NCBI GenBank assembly: GCA_965662355.1
Contig: CBFIHP010000003.1
Location: forward strand, 357,292-421,291
Length of the DNA stretch: 64,000 nucleotides
Reading direction: 5' to 3'
Origin: GCA-2683825 sp965662355
Lineage (GTDB): Bacteria > Planctomycetota > UBA1135 > GCA-002686595
The translations under genes and the position numbers were made by a program. The notes below the pieces were generated by a model. The model was not told where the DNA came from, did no database searches, and worked only from the letters and a program-made list of their open reading frames with translations. Positions 32,937 through 42,008 of the stretch are shown here, in pieces; position 1 is the stretch's first letter, and every line of letters starts with the position of its first letter.

Positions 32937-34106
32937 CTATTCGGTGGTCTCCTCGAGGACCCGCGCGCGGGCTTCCACCCAACCGCTGATGAGCCTGTCG
33001 TAGGACTCGGGCCAGAAGCGGCCCGCTCCGACGAACTCGCTCGCCGATTCCAAAGCACGAGGAACGGGATCGGGTCCGGCCGGGGTCGTGGGCTTTCCGG
33101 TCGGCGAAGAGGAGCCCAGTATTGTGCCCTCTCGACCCGCCTCCGTTGAAGGGGAGAACCGATTCGGTTGTTTCGATTCCGTGCCATCGGCTCCCGAGGA
33201 GGCTTCGCCAGCGCCCCCCCCCAGACCGCTCCGGACGGCTTCGAGGTAGTTTCGCGCCGTTTCCAGGCGGCCCTGCAGCTCCGCATCGCCCTTCAGGCGC
33301 CCCACCAGCCGCGCCAGATCCCCCTCGAGCGCCTCCAGATCGTTCAGGGCCCGCTCCCGATCCTGGGCGTCGATGCGCCGGCCCCGTGCCAGGCGCCGGT
33401 CGAGATCCTTCAATCCGTTGTAGACCGCCAGCAGCTCTTCGGTGTCCGCCACCGAGAGCATGCCCTCCTCGCGGGCGTTCAGGGCATCCGTCCCGAGCCT
33501 TCCCACGGCCCCCAGCATGCCGCTCGAAAGTGCGGCGATGTCGACGTCGACGGCCTCCTGCGGTCGCGCGTCCTCCAGGGTCAGGATGAGAAAACCCGCC
33601 GCGAGAACCGGCGCGGCGATGGGCAACACGAGCGGGGGGAACATGGCCCGCATGGCCTCCAGTGGACGCAGGCGCTCCAGAACGCGGTCGCAAACGTGCC
33701 TCTCGAGGGCTCCCAGCGAGCCCCCGGATTGCACGCGCGTTTCGAGCTCGAACGCGGTGAAGAGCGCGCCCGAGAAACGCAGCCTGCGATCGAGGGCGCG
33801 CGCGATCTGCACGGCCCCCTTCCGGTGTTCGAGCCGCCAGGCGATTGCCGCGAATACAAAGCCCATGCCCCCCACGATCCACAGCTGAAGCTCGCCGCGC
33901 TGCACTCCGGAGATCACGGCGCTGGCGACGAGCGCAAAGGCCGCCGCACAACCGAAGAGAACACCCTCTGCGCTGCGAGCCAAGGCCATGGCGCGGGTCG
34001 TACGCCTGACGACGTGAGCGACCGACGGAGGCGGTGCTTCCGGTTGTCCGCGCAAGTCCCGTTCGCGCCAGGATCCGCGGGTTCGTCTTTCGCGACTCGC
34101 ACTCAC
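32937..34106 (-). CDS. Membrane protein with coiled-coil cytoplasmic region
   Basis: 389 aa. The start is taken as GTG at 34106, sharing its first base with the last base of the preceding TAG (TAGTG); this removes an N-terminal stretch that would overlap the YdjY-like gene. Hydrophobic segments: VLFGCAAAFALVASAVISGV, LWIVGGMGFVFAAIAWRL and FPPLVLPIAAPVLAAGFLIL. After these comes a helical, charged region (about residues 210-320) likely to form coiled coils, then a Gly/Ser/Pro-rich linker and a short C-terminal helix. No recognised family; the layout resembles planctomycete proteins encoded near MoxR/DUF58 clusters, but none is present here. Coupled to the gene before it. Confidence 0.65.
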   Translation of the reverse strand: MSASRERRTRGSWRERDLRGQPEAPPPSVAHVVRRTTRAMALARSAEGVLFGCAAAFALVASAVISGVQRGELQLWIVGGMGFVFAAIAWRLEHRKGAVQIARALDRRLRFSGALFTAFELETRVQSGGSLGALERHVCDRVLERLRPLEAMRAMFPPLVLPIAAPVLAAGFLILTLEDARPQEAVDVDIAALSSGMLGAVGRLGTDALNAREEGMLSVADTEELLAVYNGLKDLDRRLARGRRIDAQDRERALNDLEALEGDLARLVGRLKGDAELQGRLETARNYLEAVRSGLGGGAGEASSGADGTESKQPNRFSPSTEAGREGTILGSSSPTGKPTTPAGPDPVPRALESASEFVGAGRFWPESYDRLISGWVEARARVLEETTE

Positions 34107-34882
34107 TACTTCGTCGTACCCTCTTTCGAAGGCGCGGTAACGACGGGCAACTTCGCATCCCAGCCCTCGGGCAATCCGGCGAGGCGTCGACGCGAGAACA
34201 CCAGTGAAAGCTCCTCTTGACGCGGCGGAATCAGCCACGCGTTGGGCGCCCAGATCGTCTGCTGCACACATTCCTCCAGGGCTGCGGTCAGGAGCGTATT
34301 GCCCTGATAGAAGAAGGAGACGTTGATCAGGTTCTCCTCCAGATCCGCGACGAAGCTCTTCGGCTCGCCTTCGCGCAGCGACGCGAAGCGCGATCCCAGG
34401 AAGATCCAGCGGTGTCGTCGCATGGCTCGCCCGGTCTCCAGATTCGTCAGGAGATCCTCGATGCGATAGAGATAGGTCTCACCCGCTTCTCTCCAGGCGA
34501 CATGGAGATAGAGCCCGGAGGCCTCGCCCCCTGTGGGCGCGATGATCTCATGCGGTTCGGCTCCCTTCACCCGAGCATTCGTCCCCGCTTGGCAACCGAG
34601 GGCCAGAAGAGCCGCGTTCAGGAGGCTCGGCTTGACCTCGGTCGAGAACAGGCTCTCGTGGACCGCGCCACGTTTGCCTACCAGCAGGTATTCCAGGAGG
34701 TCGCTGCGCACGAGCACCTGGACCGGCACGGAAACGACCCCGGCCTCGAGGTCGAGTTGCAGCCCCGTACCCTCGAGGCTTTTCTGGAGCAGCTTGGCCG
34801 GATCCTCTTCCTGAGGAGCGGTCGCGAATCCTCCCGAGGCGGGAGCGAGAAAGAGAAACGCGGAAAGAAGGGCTGTGCGCAT
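34106..34882 (-). CDS. Exported YdjY-like domain protein
   Basis: 258 aa from ATG at 34882, which opens a signal peptide (RTALLSAFLFLAPASGGFATA). The mature N-terminal half carries VVSVPVQVLVRSDLLEYLLVGKRGAVHESLFSTEVKPSLLNAALLALG in the arrangement of the YdjY domain (a strand, then RG..HES, then KPS..N.ALLALG). The second half is less conserved (YLYRIEDLL, HRWIFLGSRF, NVSFFYQGNTLL). YdjY-like proteins are exported and common in Planctomycetota; their function is not established. It lies 77 bases after thyX and is coupled to the membrane protein after it. Confidence 0.75.
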   Translation of the reverse strand: MRTALLSAFLFLAPASGGFATAPQEEDPAKLLQKSLEGTGLQLDLEAGVVSVPVQVLVRSDLLEYLLVGKRGAVHESLFSTEVKPSLLNAALLALGCQAGTNARVKGAEPHEIIAPTGGEASGLYLHVAWREAGETYLYRIEDLLTNLETGRAMRRHRWIFLGSRFASLREGEPKSFVADLEENLINVSFFYQGNTLLTAALEECVQQTIWAPNAWLIPPRQEELSLVFSRRRLAGLPEGWDAKLPVVTAPSKEGTTK

Positions 34883-34959
34883 GGGCGTCGTATGGGGGAG
34901 CGTGCTCTCCAAATCGAGCGGACGCGCTTCCAACGCAGTCCGGCCAGGAGGGTTCACGG

Positions 34960-35817
34960 CTATGTGCCGGCGCTACCCTCCCCCGCTTCTTCCGGGGGAG
35001 AGAGCATGGCGCGATCGATCCCCAGCCGATCCAGATCGGGTCGCAAGAGCTCGTAGACCGCCTCGGCGTAGCGCCGAATCTCGTACTGGGCCTCGGGCTT
35101 CATGCGCTGGGACAAAAAGTGAATGACCCCCTGGAGCGAGACGGTCCAGTAGGCCTGGGTGTAGAGGTTCTGGGGCAGGAGGATGCGCGCGATCTCCTTG
35201 GCCACGCCGCGCGCGATGCGCTCCTCGTAGAGTTCGAAACAACGCTCGCATTCAGCGATCATCGCCTGCCGTTCCCCATCGTGATCGTAGTCGCTAGGAA
35301 GATCAAGCGAGGCCTGCTTGTTGCCGTGCTGCGGGTTCGCTCGCATGCGCACCGGCACATAGAACTCCGGAGTCCACTGCACGTAGCGCCCCGAGATCTC
35401 GTTCCAACTGCAACCCTTGTCCGTGTCGAAGAGCACGTCGAAGGCCTCGAGCGAAATCGACTGTCCATCGGCTTCGTACTCGCGCCACGTCGAGCCGACC
35501 TGGTACTTGAAGGCCTGGCGGAAGACGAACAGCGGTGCCTTCCAGTGGAAGGTGAAGAACGAGTGACGGTACGGCGACGTGTGACCGTGGGTCCACAGGA
35601 AGCTCGCCAGCTTGCGGTCACCGTCGTCGAAGGCGTTCTTCTCCTTGTTGTAGGAAATGCGCGCCGCGTTCACGACCTTCAGGGCCGAGTCCGCCTGCAT
35701 GCGATCCACGAGGGCCAGAAACCCCACCCCATCGTCGAGGGGAAACTGGGCCTCAGCGGGAGCTTCGACCTTGCTGGCACGGCTTCTCGGTTGGATCTCC
35801 CTGGTCGACTCGGACAT
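34960..35817 (-). CDS. thyX: Flavin-dependent thymidylate synthase, variant signature
   Basis: ThyX methylates dUMP to dTMP with methylene-tetrahydrofolate and FAD. 285 aa against about 220-250 for many members. The fold is clear: ARISYNKEK, HGHTSPYRHSFFTFHWKAPLFVFRQ in order, then GRYVQWTPEFYVP, ARILLPQNLYTQAYWTVSLQGVIHFLSQR and AQYEIRRYA. The signature RHRxxSxNExSxR is broken: the RHR triplet reads K104-Y105-Q106, and about 28 residues (109-136) are inserted before S137-W-N-E-I-S-G-R-Y. The arginine of LYTR is Q. No thyA is in the window. Either a divergent but active subclass or an altered enzyme; the rest of the active-site scaffold is conserved. Confidence 0.85.
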   Translation of the reverse strand: MSESTREIQPRSRASKVEAPAEAQFPLDDGVGFLALVDRMQADSALKVVNAARISYNKEKNAFDDGDRKLASFLWTHGHTSPYRHSFFTFHWKAPLFVFRQAFKYQVGSTWREYEADGQSISLEAFDVLFDTDKGCSWNEISGRYVQWTPEFYVPVRMRANPQHGNKQASLDLPSDYDHDGERQAMIAECERCFELYEERIARGVAKEIARILLPQNLYTQAYWTVSLQGVIHFLSQRMKPEAQYEIRRYAEAVYELLRPDLDRLGIDRAMLSPPEEAGEGSAGT

Positions 35818-35875
35818 GGTTCTCTCTGGGTGTTGGATCTCGGTTGGCGGCCACGAATGGCCCTGAGCGCAAACC

Positions 35876-38836
35876 CTAACGTAGGCGGGCTTCCAAGCGT
35901 TCCGCTTCTTTCAGGGCGAGCTCGGACGAGCCCATACGACGCCTGGCCTCGGCTGCGAGTGTGCGCGCCTGTTCCTTTTCGCCCCTCCCGAGGGAGCGCC
36001 AGGCCCGGGCCTGGTAGCGAGCGCTCTCCAGCCGCCCCCGCGGATCGATTCCGGCCGGAGGGTCGAAGACGCCGAAGGCACGCGCGAAGCCCGCACGCGG
36101 GAGAATCCCGGCCCTGTATTCGAGAAGCAGCGACGAGGCCAGCCGCTCGGCGTCGGCATAGCGCTCTTCCCGCCAGGCAAGCCCGAGCAGGCGGCTGCGG
36201 GCCTCGAGGCGCAGCTCGTGATCCGGCTTGGCCTCCCCGAACGAGGCGACCAGACCGGCTTCCAGGAGACGCCGCCCCGCGGGCGCTTCCCCGGCCTGCA
36301 AGACGACGCTGCCGAGGCTGATGAGAAAGCGCCCATCGAGCTCGATCCAGCCAGGCTCACGATCGAGCTGGGTCCCCACCCGGCCCTTCCTGGCAAGGGC
36401 CTGGGCAAGGTAGAGCTCCGTGCGCCACGAGAAGGACACGCGGGCCAGGTCCCGCCCCTCGAAACGTGCGCGCATGTCCGCCCGTGCCAGGGCCAGAGGC
36501 GCCCGCAGCATACCGCCGTCCGGAGGGTGCCCCAGGCGGCCCATCGACAGGATCAGCTCCGAGCGCAAGAGCTCCCGTTCCTCTTCGCCGAGGCGTACGT
36601 CCTGGGCGACATCCGCCAGGGCCGTGCGCAGATCCTCGAGGGCGCCGAGCGCGTCATGGTCTTTTTGTTCGTGGCGACCGAGGGCGCGTGCAGCGAGCAG
36701 GCGGGCCTCGATATCCCCGGCCTGGGACACGGCCCGGCGCAGGATCGAACGGCGCCGCGGATGATCCAGCTTCGACAGCGTGCTGAGGGCCAGTGCCCGC
36801 TCCTCCGGAGAGTTCCGGGAAGCGAAGACAAAGCCTGCGAGAAAGCTGAGCGATGCGTCCGTGGCGTAGGCCTCGAGCGCACGTAGCATGCGCCGTTTCA
36901 ACTCGGAGTCACAGACCTCGTAGCGGCTACGAACAACCTCGAAAGCCCGCGCGGCCAGCCCCTGTGAATTCGACCCCACGGCCGATCCCTGCCTCGATCC
37001 CAAAAGGTGCAACGCGGCCTCCACACGCGTGCGATCGTCGAAGCTCGGCGTCAGGTAGAGCGACAAGCGCTGACGCCCGGTGGGCGTCTTCGCGAGGGCA
37101 GCGACGACCGCCTTGGTCACGTCCTTGCTAACGCCGATGGAGTGTTCAAGGACACGATCGAAGGCCGCCAGATGGTGTACCGCGGCGGCGGACATGCAAG
37201 CGACGATGGCCTGGACACCGAGCTCGCTCCCGCGCGGGGGCTTTTCCGTCACGAAGTCCCGCAAGTACTCCGTCAGCCACCCGTTCAAGGCAACGCGCAT
37301 CCGTTCGTGCGCGTCCCTGGACGTCGAGCGACTCGCCAGGAAGGCTCGTAGCAGCTCGCAGGCCTCGCGCCTTCGATCGCGTCTGTTTCCGAGGGCCAGC
37401 CACGTAGAAAGGAACGGCGTCAGGGCAACATCGCGTGGGAAGCGGCCGCGCAGGGAATCGCGCTGGCCCTCGGACAGCCGCGTCCAGGCGGCGAAGATCT
37501 CCAGCTCGAAGAGGCGCGGATCGGGACAGCGAAGGAGGTAGCGCAGGGACCTCTCCACGACGGCCTCCTGTGGGTCTTTCAGGGCAAGAACAAGACCTCG
37601 GGCGTTTTCCCGCCAGGCCTCGCCTTCACGATCGAGGCTGAAGCCGAGGGCCTCGACCATGGCCAAGCGCAGGGCCTTCGTCGCGCGTCCGGGGGTGAGA
37701 AAATCGCGGACCAGCACGGGGTCGAAGCGCTCGCTGCGGTGACCCAGCTCGGCAAGCAACTCGAGCCATTGCGCCTCGCCGAGTTCGGCCTCGCGGGCCA
37801 GTTGTGCGAGTCGGGTCGGGGAGAGCATGTGGAACAGGGACTCGGTGAGTTTCGTGTTGAGAACCTCTCCGAGGGCCAGGGCCCGGGTGGTGGTCGGGGT
37901 GGTCGCCCTGGTGGCACTTTCGTTCGCGAGCAGCACGAGCCAGACGCGGGCGAGCCCCTCGTGTTCGGAACGGGAGGCAAGGAGGAAGAGCTCCTGGATG
38001 GGAACGTTGTTTGCCTGGCGGAAACCGCAGAGCCAGGTGTCGGAGTTACCGGTTTCGGTGCGTGCGAAGCGGAGGGTTTCGATGAGGCCGAGGAAGGTCT
38101 GATTCTGGGCCAGGGGTTCGTGGTGGAGCGGGAGAGCGTCGAGGGCGCTCCATTCCTCTGGGGTCAGGGGAGAGCGTTCCAGGCGCGTGAAGAAGCGGGA
38201 GAAGTCGGTGAGGGTCTGGTGTTGCCAGTTTCTGTGATCGTGATCGTCTTCGTGATCCTGAGTGAGACCGGTCAGGTGGGCTAGGAGGGTGGCTTTGGAC
38301 CACGAACGGCCGCCCGGGCGTTCGCCGGCGAGGGTGGTGCGCGCGGCGCTGCGGACGCGCTCGTCGGGGTCGTGGACCAGGTGGTTCAGGAAGGTGGTCG
38401 GGACATCGCACTCGAGGCGAGCCAGGGCCTCGCACAGGCTGATGCGCAGGAGTGGGAGGCTGGCCCGTGCGAAGCTCTCGGCCTGTTCGGGGGACAAGCT
38501 GGAAGCACGTGGCTCGTGGGCGGCCGCGAGGGTCCGCAGGGCCCGTGCACGCACGTTGGGATGGACATCATCCAGTCCGGCTCGAAGCAGGCCGAGCCAG
38601 TCCGGGGTGAGCTCGCCGCCGAATTCGGTTCTGCGCTCCAGGGCCTCGAAGGCCGCGTGTCGGAGTTCCCAGCGGTGACTCCCGATGGCCGCGCGGAGCT
38701 CTTCTTCGTGGGGCTTCGAAGCGAGCGCCCAGGTACGGATGCGCAGCTCTTGCTCGAGAGGCGATTGGGCTGCGGGTAGGCGCCCACACAGCGCCAACAA
38801 CAGGAGCCCGACCAGCTGTCGAGAGCTACTCGTCAT
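35876..38836 (-). CDS. Very large exported HEAT-repeat protein
   Basis: 986 aa. Signal peptide at the N-terminus (LVGLLLLALCGRLPAAQS). Residues 30-200 and 330-700 contain HEAT-type helix pairs such as HRWELRHAAFEALE, HPNVRARALRTLAAA and DERVRSAARTTLA; the C-terminal 200 residues are closer to TPR. No catalytic motif is visible. The first 11 bases overlap the end of nnrD. HEAT proteins of this kind probably act as binding scaffolds; partner unknown. Its length and single signal peptide suggest a periplasmic or surface protein. Confidence 0.78.
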   Translation of the reverse strand: MTSSSRQLVGLLLLALCGRLPAAQSPLEQELRIRTWALASKPHEEELRAAIGSHRWELRHAAFEALERRTEFGGELTPDWLGLLRAGLDDVHPNVRARALRTLAAAHEPRASSLSPEQAESFARASLPLLRISLCEALARLECDVPTTFLNHLVHDPDERVRSAARTTLAGERPGGRSWSKATLLAHLTGLTQDHEDDHDHRNWQHQTLTDFSRFFTRLERSPLTPEEWSALDALPLHHEPLAQNQTFLGLIETLRFARTETGNSDTWLCGFRQANNVPIQELFLLASRSEHEGLARVWLVLLANESATRATTPTTTRALALGEVLNTKLTESLFHMLSPTRLAQLAREAELGEAQWLELLAELGHRSERFDPVLVRDFLTPGRATKALRLAMVEALGFSLDREGEAWRENARGLVLALKDPQEAVVERSLRYLLRCPDPRLFELEIFAAWTRLSEGQRDSLRGRFPRDVALTPFLSTWLALGNRRDRRREACELLRAFLASRSTSRDAHERMRVALNGWLTEYLRDFVTEKPPRGSELGVQAIVACMSAAAVHHLAAFDRVLEHSIGVSKDVTKAVVAALAKTPTGRQRLSLYLTPSFDDRTRVEAALHLLGSRQGSAVGSNSQGLAARAFEVVRSRYEVCDSELKRRMLRALEAYATDASLSFLAGFVFASRNSPEERALALSTLSKLDHPRRRSILRRAVSQAGDIEARLLAARALGRHEQKDHDALGALEDLRTALADVAQDVRLGEEERELLRSELILSMGRLGHPPDGGMLRAPLALARADMRARFEGRDLARVSFSWRTELYLAQALARKGRVGTQLDREPGWIELDGRFLISLGSVVLQAGEAPAGRRLLEAGLVASFGEAKPDHELRLEARSRLLGLAWREERYADAERLASSLLLEYRAGILPRAGFARAFGVFDPPAGIDPRGRLESARYQARAWRSLGRGEKEQARTLAAEARRRMGSSELALKEAERLEARLR

Positions 38837-39710
38837 GCGCTTCGAAACGCACTTGAGCCGTGCCGATAGCCTCGATCACGTCCGAGGCAATGAGCGCGGC
38901 TTCGCCCCGTTCGAGGGCCGCGAAATCCCCCGCCGAGCCGTGGACATGCACCGCTGCACGGGCGGCCGCAAAGGGGGTCCACGTGGAGGCCTCCAGGGTG
39001 CTCGAGCGCGCCAGATAGGCCGCCATCAAGCCCGCCAGCACGTCCCCCGAGCCCGCGGTCGCGAGGCCCGGATTGCCGGTCTCGTTCTGCACGGCATGCT
39101 CCGCATCGGCGATGACGGTTTGGGCACCCTTCAGGCACACGATCCCGCCGACACGCTGCGCCAACCGCAGGGCTTGCTCGCGCCGGAGCTCGGGTTCGTC
39201 ACTCAATTCGCAACCCATGCGCCGGGCCTCTCCGGGGTGCGGCGTGATGACCAGGGCTCCGCGTGCGCGTTGCAAGAGTTCGGGGTCGTCGGCGCACACG
39301 TTCAGGCCGTCGGCATCGACCAGGACAGGCACCTCCACCGCATCGAGCGTCGCCTCGAGCAAGGCCCGCGTGCGCGCGGTGGAACCGAGGCCGGGACCGA
39401 TCAGGACCGCGTGCGGATCGAAGTGCTCGAGGGCGTCGGGCCAACCACCGGTGTAGGCCTGGAGGTCGATCAGAATGGCCTCGGGGGCCGCGATCGGAAG
39501 GCTGCGCAGGGGATTCTCATCGAGACAGCCGAGCGCGACCAAGCCCGCCCCGCCGCGTTGCGCCGCACGCACACAGAGCATGGCTGCGCCAGGCATGGTC
39601 TCACTCCCGGCGAGGCACAACACGCGCCCAGCCGTGCCCTTGTGTGCATTCGGCCCCAGGGCCGGCAGCGGGCGTAGACGATACGACGAGGATCGGGGAG
39701 GTTGCGGCAT
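38826..39710 (-). CDS. nnrD: ADP-dependent NAD(P)H-hydrate dehydratase
   Basis: NnrD repairs hydrated NAD(P)H, using ADP to return NADHX/NADPHX to NAD(P)H. 294 aa, ribokinase-like fold. Markers: HKGTAGRVLCLAGSETMPGAA (the KG...G.LAGS start), VLIGPGLG, VLVDADGLN, VITPHPGEARRMG, and the anion hole with catalytic Asp in GNPGLATAGSGDVLAG. Only the dehydratase domain is present; the NAD(P)HX epimerase domain (NnrE/YjeF_N) is not fused and not found in the window. It follows the asparaginase gene by 30 bases and overlaps the HEAT-repeat gene by 11. Confidence 0.92.
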   Translation of the reverse strand: MPQPPRSSSYRLRPLPALGPNAHKGTAGRVLCLAGSETMPGAAMLCVRAAQRGGAGLVALGCLDENPLRSLPIAAPEAILIDLQAYTGGWPDALEHFDPHAVLIGPGLGSTARTRALLEATLDAVEVPVLVDADGLNVCADDPELLQRARGALVITPHPGEARRMGCELSDEPELRREQALRLAQRVGGIVCLKGAQTVIADAEHAVQNETGNPGLATAGSGDVLAGLMAAYLARSSTLEASTWTPFAAARAAVHVHGSAGDFAALERGEAALIASDVIEAIGTAQVRFEAHDE

Positions 39711-39740
39711 GGGTTGCGCCAGGGATAGGGGCGCCGGAGG

Positions 39741-40769
39741 TCAGACGTCGCAGGCGAGCTCGATGCGCCCGACCTCAAGCCCAGCGTGGTTGCGAACGAC
39801 AGGATCGCTCCAGCGGTTCAAGAGCGAAAGCTCGGCTTCGCTCGCGAGCTCGAGCTTTTGTAGCAAACCGACGACAACGGCATGCAGTCCGCGAAGGCCA
39901 CCGTCGTCGATCTTGATCGCAAGGCCCCGATCTCCCCCGACGACGCCGATGGCGTGTACCGCCTCCGCTCCGATCTTGGCGAAGAGCCGGCCCCCACTGG
40001 CGCGCAGGATGTCCGTGTCGATGCGTTTCTTGTTGCCTGCTATCAGCTCGGGGAAGCGCCCCGCGCAGGCGGTGATGCGCTGAAAAATGGCGCTGCGCTC
40101 GGGCGTGAGTCCCTCGGGATTACTGACCCGTGCAAAGCCCAGGGCGAGGGCCGTCAGCGGAAGGCGATACGTCGGTGCGCTGCAGCCGTCGATACCCGGC
40201 ACGAGGCTCTGGGCCGGCAAGCCGCAGACCTCCTCCAGGGCCGAGCGCACCCGCACCTGCCCCTCGCTGTTCGGATCGAGATAGCGCTCCGGAGCCACGT
40301 CCAGATGTTTCGCGAGGGCCAGGAAACCCGCATGCTTGCCGGAGCAGTTGTTGTGCAGTGCGCTCGGCTCGCGGCCCTCGAGTACCAGCGCGCGTCGCGC
40401 CTCGGGGTCGTTAGGGGGATGCACGCCGCACTGCAGGTGCTCGACACCGAACCCGAGTCGGTCGAGAGTCCCACCCACGGTTTGGGTGTGACACGGCTCG
40501 CCCGAGTGGGACGCAACCGCCAGCGCGACCTCCTGGTCCTCCAGTTCGAAGCGCTCGGCGGCGCCCGTTTCGAAGAGTGGCAAGGCCTGGATCGACTTGA
40601 CCGCGGAGCGCGCGAAGAGAGGCTCCTCGAAGGAGCCCTGGCCGGCGAGCACCTGGCCGGAGGCGTCGGTGAGACACCAGGCCCCACGGTGAAGCGATTC
40701 CACATACCCTGCCCGATAGACGCGACAAAGAACGGGATTTTCGGGATAGGACGGGGCCGGAGAAGTCAT
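39741..40769 (-). CDS. L-asparaginase II (Rhizobium etli type)
   Basis: 342 aa. Belongs to the R. etli-type (class 3) asparaginase family, structurally related to serine-dependent beta-lactamases and unrelated to E. coli AnsA/AnsB. Key residues: S55 and K58 in RSAVKSIQALP (SxxK), SHSGEPCHTQTV, and C142/K145 in HNNCSGKHAGFL, the metal-coordinating and catalytic pair of ReAII. It also shows PGIDGCSAPTY and VSNPEGLTPERSAIFQRI. It hydrolyses L-asparagine to aspartate and ammonia. No signal peptide, so cytoplasmic. Starts at ATG 40769, divergent from the zinc-ribbon membrane protein with 66 bases between. Confidence 0.9.
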   Translation of the reverse strand: MTSPAPSYPENPVLCRVYRAGYVESLHRGAWCLTDASGQVLAGQGSFEEPLFARSAVKSIQALPLFETGAAERFELEDQEVALAVASHSGEPCHTQTVGGTLDRLGFGVEHLQCGVHPPNDPEARRALVLEGREPSALHNNCSGKHAGFLALAKHLDVAPERYLDPNSEGQVRVRSALEEVCGLPAQSLVPGIDGCSAPTYRLPLTALALGFARVSNPEGLTPERSAIFQRITACAGRFPELIAGNKKRIDTDILRASGGRLFAKIGAEAVHAIGVVGGDRGLAIKIDDGGLRGLHAVVVGLLQKLELASEAELSLLNRWSDPVVRNHAGLEVGRIELACDV

Positions 40770-40835
40770 TCGAGGAGGTTGGATCGAAAGCGAAACACGA
40801 TTCTACGCGCCAGACGGTGTACCCTCCGAACCAAA

Positions 40836-41288
40836 ATGGACCCCGCCCAGCCCCGCCAATCCAGAAGAGGCGCCGAACGACTCGGTTTTCTCGTGGCCCC
40901 CGCCATGCTCGGGGCGGTCGGATTGGCGAGCTGGATCGCAATCCAGGGACCCCGCGGGGTCATCTGGATCATCATCGGGCTCGCGGTTTCGCTACCGCTC
41001 TTGTGGATCGTGACCTCGACCCTGTGGCCCGCCAAAGCGAACCGCCGCTGCCCCCGATGTCGCGGCGAAGAGCTATCCCGTCTGGACGAAACGACCACGA
41101 TCGGGCTTCTTTGTCGCGCCTGCGGCTACCGGGACGAAACCGCCAGCAGCTGGCTCCTGGCCGAAGAGGAGGGAGCTCTCGAGAACATCCTGCTCGAACA
41201 GAGACGTCGCGGGGCTGGCAAGGCGCCGAAGCAGCGGATTGACATGCGACAGCGTTCGGATATGGACAGCAGCGTGCGGGCGAACTAG
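40836..41288 (+). CDS. Small membrane protein with zinc ribbon
   Basis: 150 aa from ATG at 40836, the first start after the divergent asparaginase gene. Two adjacent transmembrane helices (LGFLVAPAMLGAVGLASWIAI and GVIWIIIGLAVSLPLLWIVTST) are followed by a cytoplasmic zinc ribbon, CPRCRGEE...LLCRACGY, with CxxC pairs about 20 residues apart, then a charged tail. The BFN-domain gene begins 12 bases after the stop, so the two are likely one operon. I do not recognise the family. Confidence 0.75.
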   Translation: MDPAQPRQSRRGAERLGFLVAPAMLGAVGLASWIAIQGPRGVIWIIIGLAVSLPLLWIVTSTLWPAKANRRCPRCRGEELSRLDETTTIGLLCRACGYRDETASSWLLAEEEGALENILLEQRRRGAGKAPKQRIDMRQRSDMDSSVRAN

Positions 41289-41300
41289 AAGGGAATCTGA

Positions 41301-41741
41301 ATGGCCGAGCCCGCGCCCCAATCCAAGATGATCGACTGTCTCCTCGGGCGAATCGTGATTCGCGACGGTGCGGACCGTCAGTACATCTATCTGTCGGAGG
41401 CCGTGGGCGAACGGGGCTTTCCGATCGTCATCGGGAACAGCGAGGCGGGTGAGATCCACCGTGTGATTCACGGTATCGAGCCGGATCGGCCGCTGACGCA
41501 TCAGCTGACCTTCGAGGCCATCGATGCCCTCGGAGCCACGATTCAGACGATCGATATCATCGATCTGCGCCAGAACACGTTCTACGCCAAGATCGTGCTC
41601 GTCGATGCCGAGGGCGAGATCGTCGGCAGCCTCGATGCACGCCCGAGCGACGCCATCGCCTTGGCCCTGCGGGCGGGTTGTCGCATCCGCGTGGCAGAGG
41701 CCGTTCTGGACGAGGCCAGTCGCGGCGACGGGACGATCTGA
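41301..41741 (+). CDS. BFN-domain (DUF151) protein
   Basis: 146 aa. The sequence follows the bifunctional-nuclease/DUF151 fold: YIYLSEAVGERGFPIVIGNSEAGEI, HQLTFEAIDALGATIQTIDIIDL, NTFYAKIVL and the diagnostic DARPSDAIALALRAGCRIRVAEAVL. Plant members were reported to have RNase and DNase activity; bacterial ones are uncharacterised but conserved. Length is close to the single-domain norm, without a UVR domain. GGGAATCTG lies before the ATG. Second gene of a short operon with the zinc-ribbon membrane protein. Confidence 0.88.
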   Translation: MAEPAPQSKMIDCLLGRIVIRDGADRQYIYLSEAVGERGFPIVIGNSEAGEIHRVIHGIEPDRPLTHQLTFEAIDALGATIQTIDIIDLRQNTFYAKIVLVDAEGEIVGSLDARPSDAIALALRAGCRIRVAEAVLDEASRGDGTI

Positions 41742-42008
41742 CTCGTTCGGCCCCTGGGCTACGTCAGGCGTACAGGAAGCCGAAACGTGCCAAAAAGAAG
41801 CGCAGCGCACGCTTTTCGAGCGCTTGCGGCCGTTTCGATCGGAAGCGCACGCAACCGGAGCGGGAAAAAGCGGTCCAGGGCCTGGATAGGAGAAGCCTTT
41901 TCGGCCTTGGCAGGGTCGGCGGATGGCCACTCTCTTATCATTGGTTGGACCGAAGTGGGGACGAATCGACATCTCGATGCCCTGCAAAACCCGCGAACCA
42001 GAATAGCC

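Noticed and set aside
39882..40835. Long in-frame extension upstream of the zinc-ribbon membrane protein
   Set aside because: It lies antisense to the asparaginase gene; the ATG at 40836 is the first start after that gene and gives a coherent membrane protein.
41742..42008. N-terminal extension of paralogue A starting at 41787
   Set aside because: The extra 74 residues are Arg/Lys/Ser-rich and would bury the signal peptide; ATG at 42009 places the hydrophobic region and lipobox sensibly.
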